Source of the DNA: Liquidambar formosana
Taxonomy: Eukaryota > Streptophyta > Magnoliopsida > Saxifragales > Altingiaceae
DNA length: 64,000 nt
Assembly (NCBI GenBank): GCA_039720395.1
Contig: CM077832.1
Location: 29,995,763 to 30,059,762 of the forward strand
Direction: 5' to 3'
Positions 57,649-64,000 of the stretch are shown piece after piece (position 1 is the first letter of the stretch; each line of letters begins with the position of its first letter). The notes beneath the pieces are model-generated. The model saw nothing but the letters and a program-made list of their open reading frames with translations, searched no databases and was not told where the DNA came from. The translations under genes were made by a program, and so were the position numbers.

Positions 57649-59619
57649 TGAATTGAATAAGATCCTCCATTGTCACTTAAAGGGACATTAAACAACCTTA
57701 TATCATATAACCCTCACCTTCTTTTAATCATAGGGAACTCATCAATAAAACTTCCATCAGAGGCGACTGATTATGCATAGGGTATATTAGTTGTCATTAT
57801 ATATACAAAAGAAAGCAACTATAACAAAATGATAGCAACACAATACCAAACTAATTACCTATATTTCTAAGAGGAACGTTTATGATATCAAACTCAGACC
57901 TACGCTTGGCCTTCATCATATTGACCTAACAATAATAAAGCACAAATAGTACCCTTAAATAACTATGTAATTTTGATAAACATTATGGAAAGATATGCTG
58001 AGACCAATTGCTATCATGAAGAAAATAAGTATAAAAAAAAATTATGTCCTTTTATCCTTTTAACAAAATTCAAAGAAGGCGAAAAAATATATATGCTTAT
58101 ATTTCTCAATAAATAAAAATTGAAACCTTCATCTTTAAGCACTGGAAACAAATAAATGAACACAAGAATGAAAGGAATCAACAAAAGAGACAAGCAAAGA
58201 ACAATTTTTTTTTTTTTTTTTATCAAAGCATGAAAAAATGTACCAGAATACCTTCACACTAATAGAATTGAGTACCTGTACACCAATACAGCTGAGACTT
58301 TTGAATTGAGAGATACTCGAATTTCTCCTAAGACACAAAATAAATATGAGAAACAAAGAACGACGGATATTATCTATAACTAATGGAACAAAGAAGAATA
58401 ATTCACATATTAAAGGGAGAATGATCCAAAGCATACTCAAAAAGGGAAGGGGCGAGAAAAAAAATGTAGCGTTCACATATAAAAGAAGCATAGAAATGCT
58501 TCAAATATAAAAGGTATGGAGAATATATATAACTACAAAATAGCAAAGACCAACAAAAGAGTAAAATCAAAAATCAAAAGATACTCAAGCCACACACACA
58601 CACACACACACACACAAAAGAGTAACCTACGTTACGGACTCCAATAGCAAAAATCAAATCCGAATTTGAACTTGTAGAGTAAAAAACCAATATATATATA
58701 TAATTCTAGTAGCAAAAATAAACCCCAATTTAACATACATGTTACAAGAAACACTAATCTCTAGCAAAACAAAGTTCGCAATGAAGCATGTAATCCTAAT
58801 CCTTTACAAAATTCTCAGAGAAGTAAGAAAAAGTAAAAAGAATGCATCAAAATAGTAAACATACACAAAATCAAATATCAAAAGTTACCCAAGTCACACA
58901 AAGGGAAAAAAAAAAAGGTAAGTAACCCACATTATGGACTCTAGTAGTAAAAATCAAACCTCAATTTGAACTTGTGAAACCATGAGAGGCACACCCAAAA
59001 AGGGAGAAAATAGGATTGGAAACACGCATATGAGAGAAAAATAGGAAGACAAGGGAGGAAAAAGAGAGAGACTCACGAAATGGCTGGATCATACCGATTT
59101 CGCACCATTGATGTGTCCCAATCATTCAAAGAGAGTGTGTAGAGACTAATGGAAGAAAATGAAAAATGAAGAGAGATAAGGTATGGAGGGAGGGAAAGAA
59201 TGAGAATAATGGGTTGTTTTAAATAAAGTTGACCGAAGACATGATATAGGGAGCAGGTGAATGGAAATCGGCTTTCTATTAAGCTTATAGACATTGTACA
59301 AGGAGCAGGTGCTAGAAATCAATCTTCTTTGCTCGAATGGCTTCTCTCCCACATAAATATGGATACCCAAACGTGGGTTTTGACAAGAAGCAAACCCCCC
59401 GCCCCCAAATGGGGGATGTTCTGATTGAAGTTAAAGGTATGGTGGGAAGGAGAATGGTCAGGAACACGTGGCCAAATATCATCAACAAGGAAAAAAAAAA
59501 AGAAAAAAGAAAAAGAAAAGTAGAGATAGGTATCAAAAAGGTTATAAGGCACTAAAAAGGGTAAAAAAAGATATCAACTGTTGAATCAATAGTAAAGGGT
59601 CTTTTCTTATATGGATAGA
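57649..59619 (-). other. Helitron 5' non-coding region
   Basis: Between the Rep N-terminus and the proposed 5' end. Contains a (CA)n run at about 58591-58616 and a T-rich tract at about 58206-58220 (+). A nearly repeated block (GTAACCTACGTTACGGACTC at 58623 and GTAACCCACATTATGGACTC at 58922) indicates an internal duplication of about 300 bp. No gene seen. Confidence 0.4.
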
Positions 59620-60341
59620 AATAGTCAAATAACCAATTTAAATAATCAAAAATTACTTTTACATCACCAATATATTTACAAAATTGCCAAACTTTAAAAA
59701 AAAGTATAAAGAAGGGTCCAAATTCCTCATTTCTCTTTACCACCAACTTTTAAACACTCTCTCACTCTAAGATTCTCTCCATTTCTATTCTCAATTTCTA
59801 CAAAGCTTTCATTGTTTTTCTTGCAATTAATTTTATCATTTAAATATTTGATTTGTTGTATGTCAACGAGAGCACATGACTTGAATAAGTTACTAGCTCT
59901 TCATCCTGGTATCTCTATTTCATTCTAGTTTACTACGGGTGAACGTTGGAAATGGTTCATGTGAATTCATATAAAACACAAGGAGTCGCCACCTCATTTT
60001 TAAGGAATGAGAAAATCATATAAATATTTTTATTTTTCAAAAAATAAGTAACTCTAGTTTTCAGGAAGGACACGGTCAATAAACCAAAAATTGAGAATAA
60101 GTATTTATAAGGAAAAATTAGGGTTGTTTCCTTCCTAGTTAGTAGTTAGGTTAGGTTTACTTGGTGAATAAGTAAATGAAGCTTCTCAATCTCAAAAAGG
60201 AAAGAGTTCTCATTCTTTAAAGTAAAGAAACTTGTTGCTAAGTTAACATGTGCAGTACGCGTTATATGTGCATATGTATACTTACCATACGTGTATGGAT
60301 GCCAATGGCACGCATGAAAAATTAATTTAAAAAAATATATA
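59620..60341. other. Intergenic DNA with an LTR-like motif
   Basis: ACAAGGAGTCGCCACCTCATTTTTAAGGAA at about 59978-60007 is a motif that recurs in plant LTR retroelements. No coding domain or second LTR was found nearby. Confidence 0.3.
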
Positions 60342-60864
60342 CTCCCTCTATCCCATTTTATTTGATCACTTTGACTACACAAATATTAAAGTAATGCATT
60401 TAATGTATTGTCATGTCATCCAATTTTTTTAATTTCAAATTTTACTCTCTTACGATAGAATGCTACTTAATGTGATAGTTAATATAATAATGATAATTTT
60501 AAATATGGTAAAAAGTATCTTAGGAATGTAAAGGTCAGTTTGGATAAGTTTCTACTTCCTATTTTTCCTTTCAAAGCTAAAAGGACAAAAAAATTGAGTA
60601 TGAAAAATTCTGGAAGTTACTTTTAAAAGTTAAGCTAATAAGAAATTCCTACTATCTGTAACATTTATAAGTAACTATCAAAATTTTGCACTACAAAAAA
60701 CTATCAAAAATTTTCATATCTTTATTTTTAAAAGTAAAAATAGGAAGTAGAAGCTTATCCAAACGTGCCCTAAGATAATTATTTGTTTTCATTTCTGAAA
60801 GTGATCAAATATTTTGGAATATCCCAAAATGAAAAGATGATCAAATAAAATGGGATGGAGGGAG
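60342..60864. mobile_element. Stowaway MITE interrupted by a Tourist MITE
   Basis: The ends CTCCCTCTATCCCATTTTAT (60342) and, reverse complement of the right end, CTCCCTCCATCCCATTTTAT are Stowaway termini with TA on both sides (60340-60341, 60865-60866). About 281 bp of its own sequence remains once the inserted 60532-60770 element and its duplicated trinucleotide are removed. Confidence 0.9.
60532..60770. mobile_element. Tourist-like MITE nested in the Stowaway
   Basis: The ends AGGTCAGTTTGGATAAGTTT and, reverse complement, GGGCACGTTTGGATAAGCTT are inverted repeats continuing into CTACTTCCTATTTT. TAA lies on both sides (60529-60531 and 60771-60773), the target of PIF/Harbinger elements. It must be younger than the Stowaway around it. 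Confidence 0.8.
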
Positions 60865-60866
60865 TA

Positions 60867-61900
60867 TATTTTTTTCATTTTAAGTCAAATGCCATTTTTC
60901 ATGGTCACACTAATCTTTAAGAATATTCATAAATAATTTCAAAAACTCATTAGTGGAACTAGGAATTTACAAGACAAAATTTGATGTCTATAATTACCAT
61001 ACTCTACGAAATAAGTTCATCCATTAAGTATAATTCGTATCCATTAAGTGTAAAGTATTGCGGTTATAGATGTGAAACAAATGTGTTTCATTATAATTTT
61101 CAAAATATTTTTTTAAAGTTTGTTTGATTGCTAGAAAAATATTTCATTACTTTTTGTTTTGTTGTTGATGCTGAAAAAAAAAATGATATTGAGGAATTAA
61201 TCCTCATTGTAAAATTCCTAGAAAAGCGTGTTTTTCTACAAATGTAAACAGTTGTTTGGCTCTAATTATATAATTGGTAATTTTTTATCAAGTACGTGCA
61301 TTTTTATAATTAAATTTTAATATGTTGTCACTTTCATTTTTACCAATTTGCATTTGTGCCATAATATCTACATTTATTGTGTGAGGACATGTTTTTTTAA
61401 TAGGGATTATTACGGCTTAATATATGAATAGCGTAGTTAATCCCTTGATTTGTTAGATAACCTCATGTAAGGGTAATCCATTTGTATAAAAATGTGAAAT
61501 TATATATGTTTTGATGCTTATTTTAATGAATTGAGTATCCTAAGTGAGTGTTGGGCCTTATTTGCAGTTTCGAGTTAAGTTGCTGAAATTTAGCTAAGTG
61601 TTGGGAAAAAATGAATTTTTATAAATCTTCATTTTTAAAGATAATTTTTGGCGGTAATAGAAGTTTATGATATTATAAGACTTCTGTGATTTTATGGGAT
61701 TTTATTAGGATATTTGGATTGGGTTTCTCACATGTTTGTTTTAGAAAAATCTGTCGGGAGACGGATTTTGTACTAAAACTTGGAAATGAGATTTTGATAT
61801 ATTGGGAATTTGATTATTCTAATATTTTATTTGGATTCAAATGGGGGGTTATTTGCTCATTTTCATTAAATAACTTAAAGTAAAATGGAGAATAAATGTT
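60867..61900. other. Intergenic DNA, no gene seen
   Basis: AT-rich; the 65-codon frame on + at 61686-61883 has no recognisable domain. Confidence 0.4.
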
Positions 61901-63952
61901 TTTAATGAAATAAAGCTGATGTCTGTGTTGATGAGGTGTAACCTGACTGACTGTCAATTTTCAGCTGTTTGTGTGTTTCAGATGTCTGAAAATTACATTC
62001 AGTCGTCTGAAAATTCCAGAGAACAATGATTTCTGAGGTTTAGTTTCAGACGTTTGAAACTAACTTCCAGATGTCTGAAACCTTCGACTGGCAGTTTTAT
62101 ATACGTTTGGAAAATGACGCATATGCCCCTAGGGTGTTTTAAAACACCCAAACCTCGACCCATTTCACCCATTCTCAACACTTTAGAGTAAGAGAGAGGG
62201 AAAAGAGCTAGAGAGAGAGAAGGAGAGGGACGGCTTGGAGAGAAAAGGGTTTCCCCTCCATTTTTCCATGAATTTCATGCAATTTTGGCCTTGGATCTTC
62301 TCAATTATAGCTTGGATTCACTCATGGCCAACCTCTATTTCAAGTTTGGGAGGTATTTTCTCATGTATGAAGTTAAGGTTTCTATTCCTTTTGGGATTGA
62401 GTTATCATATCCTTACATTTTGTGCTTATTCATGGTATTTATGAGGTTTGGTCACATTTTGGAGTTGGAATCTCCATTATTTTCACTAAGCATGGCATTT
62501 GGAAGATAGGGCTTGCTTTGGGGAGCTTGCATGTGCATCCTAAGTCCGATTTACATGTCTAGGGTGGTGATTTTGCGTTTTCTTCACTCATATTCGAGGT
62601 AGGAGACATTTTCTCATTTTAAACCCTTGATGCATAAGGGTTTGGGTATAAATCATGTAGATTTACATGTATTTGGTGGCTTTTGCATAAATATCATGCA
62701 TAGGGTATATATTTGCTAGGTTTTGACAAATTGTGGGAAACCTAGGGTTTGATTTTTACATCATAATTATAAAAATGTTGTTTTTGAAAACATTATTTTT
62801 GAAATGGTTTGGGAATGATTTATGGGGGTCATTTTATATTGTTTATATGAACCCAACTGTTATACGATTTTTCTTGGAGAATTTATATGAAATTTTCCTA
62901 TTTTTATAGAAATTATGGAATGGATAAATGAAAAGACAAGTGGTGATGGTGAGGGCTACTGGAGACAGGATTACTGTGGTCCCAAAGAAACAGGATGTCT
63001 TGCCGTGTCTTCCTATCCTTTAGTCCTGGGCCGCATGCCTAAATATAGGTTACTGCGGTCCTAGGTAGGGATGTTTTGCCGTGTTTCCTCTTGAGGTTAC
63101 TTTCTGGACCCAGATAGGGATATAGTGTTTCCTCTTATTTCCGCGCACGAAGGCCCCGCATGACCTGGGGAGGATTTATCAGTTTGAAATACTGATGTTA
63201 TGGATTGCTGGATATGGTAGATGATGATTATTGGCTTATAAGGCCATGATATGGAATTTGGAAAGAATGATAATGAATTATAAATAACTTGAGTTATTTC
63301 TTACCTTTTTAAAAATAAAAAGGGGTATTGGTATCAATTGATTTAAACTTCTGCAGTTTATTTCATTATAAATGTATTAGTTTTATTTACTGAAAATTGT
63401 ATTGCAAACTAATCAACGGTTTTGCAAGGTTCTTAAAAAGTATATAAACTATGGTTTTTAAAACCTTGGGTTATCTTGATAAATATTTTCCTACTAAGCG
63501 TGTAGCTCATACCCCTACAGTTTTCTTGCAAGTCATATTTTCAAAACTAAGTTGACCTGAGTTTTAGGAGCATGTTAGCATGCTTGCATTCATGTAGAGA
63601 ATAATTGAGATAGGCCTTGAGCCTAGGCATGTATTAAATTTTAATTTCATGGCCTGTAATAATTAATTGAGTAGTAGATGCATATCTGAATGAGACCCAT
63701 GTGACTACGATATAGCCGGTAGATTTCACTATTTTTAGGATATTATGTGGATGAATTATAAATATTTATAAATGTGTTTTTCGCAGGTTTTGAATAGTCG
63801 ATAACTTGGTATGTCCTATTTACAGACAGGACCATGCCAGATTTTCCAAAAAGGTTTCCAAAATAAAATATTTTTATTAAACATTCACCGAAATTGGTTT
63901 AAAATTGATTTTCTTATTACTTAACTAACGGTCCCAATTTCGGGTCGTTACA
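61900..63952 (+). mobile_element. Probable LTR of a gypsy-type element
   Basis: Ends at 63952 with CCCAATTTCGGGTCGTTACA, a common CA-ending plant gypsy LTR 3' terminus. Inside are a CT/GA leader-like stretch at about 62190-62235, the CTACTAAGCGTGTAGCTCAT motif near 63492-63511 and four AGAYGTCTGAAA-like motifs at 61980-62085. The left boundary and any internal coding region are not visible, so it may be a solo LTR or the first LTR of an element running out of the window. Confidence 0.5.
61978..62085 (+). repeat. Cluster of palindromic TTTCAGACGTCTGAAA-like motifs
   Basis: CAGATGTCTGAAAA, CAGTCGTCTGAAAA, TTTCAGACGTTTGAAA and CAGATGTCTGAAAC recur within about 110 bp. Each is (half of) a 16-bp palindrome. 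They lie in the upstream half of the LTR-like segment, where enhancer repeats often sit. Confidence 0.65.
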
Positions 63953-64000
63953 TATTGGCTTAATACATGTATTATGGTGTCTCCATAAATAACTAGTGCC

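Larger units (their letters stand above)
47665..59619 (-). mobile_element. Large decayed autonomous-type Helitron
   Basis: On -, the 3' end is a perfect 7-bp hairpin CACGTGCTTTGCACGTG (47693-47677), then ACCCCTTC and CTAG (47668-47665), followed by T, the canonical Helitron terminus. Upstream on the same strand lie an RPA-like gene (52011-49594) and a Rep/helicase (57648-52844), the gene set of plant autonomous Helitrons. The proposed 5' end is TCTATCCATATAAGAAAAGA at 59619. It resembles the 5' end at 2000, but the base before it is T, not the expected A, so this end is less sure. Frameshifts and stops make it non-functional. Length about 12 kb. Confidence 0.75.

Overview
This window is nuclear DNA from a flowering plant. 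It is AT-rich, its genes are split by GT..AG introns, and the proteins are plant or plastid types. Transposable elements fill much of the space: MULE, hAT, Tourist, Stowaway, Helitron and LTR-gypsy. Most entries in a plain six-frame ORF scan are spurious. Exon models here were built by hand from splice sites, reading phase and family knowledge. I cannot name the species.

Four host genes are supported. (1) A RAF2/PCD-like Rubisco assembly factor lies on + at 7190-9721 (3 exons, 218 aa). Its last exon has been copied by a 337-bp tandem duplication. (2) An intronless VQ-motif protein of the MKS1 type lies on + at 22253-22894. (3) A plastid UMP kinase lies on - at 35730-24759 (7 exons, 337 aa, every splice phase consistent). 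Its first intron is 7.5 kb and full of repeats. (4) An AIPP2-type PHD-finger protein lies on - from 44624 to about 39000 (6-7 exons, about 620 aa). It carries three in-frame 55-residue repeats. Three of the four concern plastids or chromatin, and nothing suggests they work as a cluster.

Layout: 0-6 kb holds a GC-rich perfect-type palindrome, a non-autonomous Helitron, and a three-level nest (outer TIR element, a 2-kb MULE with a perfect 9-bp target duplication, and a Tourist MITE inside it). 6.3-10.1 kb holds a tRNA-derived SINE split by a hAT element, followed directly by RAF2. 11.5-17.1 kb is a decayed Ty3/gypsy element with both LTRs. 17-22 kb is repeat debris. 22-23 kb is the VQ gene. 24.7-35.7 kb is the UMP kinase with intronic TEs. 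35.8-39 kb is MITE and Helitron debris. 39-44.7 kb is the PHD gene. 45.8-47.5 kb holds two MITEs. 47.7-59.6 kb is a large decayed Helitron on - with Rep/helicase and RPA-like genes and a recognisable 3' end. 60.3-60.9 kb is a Stowaway with a Tourist nested inside it. 61.9-63.95 kb looks like one LTR of a gypsy element.

I see no bacterial-type defence system, CRISPR array or biosynthetic cluster. The most interesting signals are the RAF2 terminal-exon duplication, the Helitron with its internal 36-bp (12-codon) minisatellite, the PHD-gene repeats, and the nested transposon histories.
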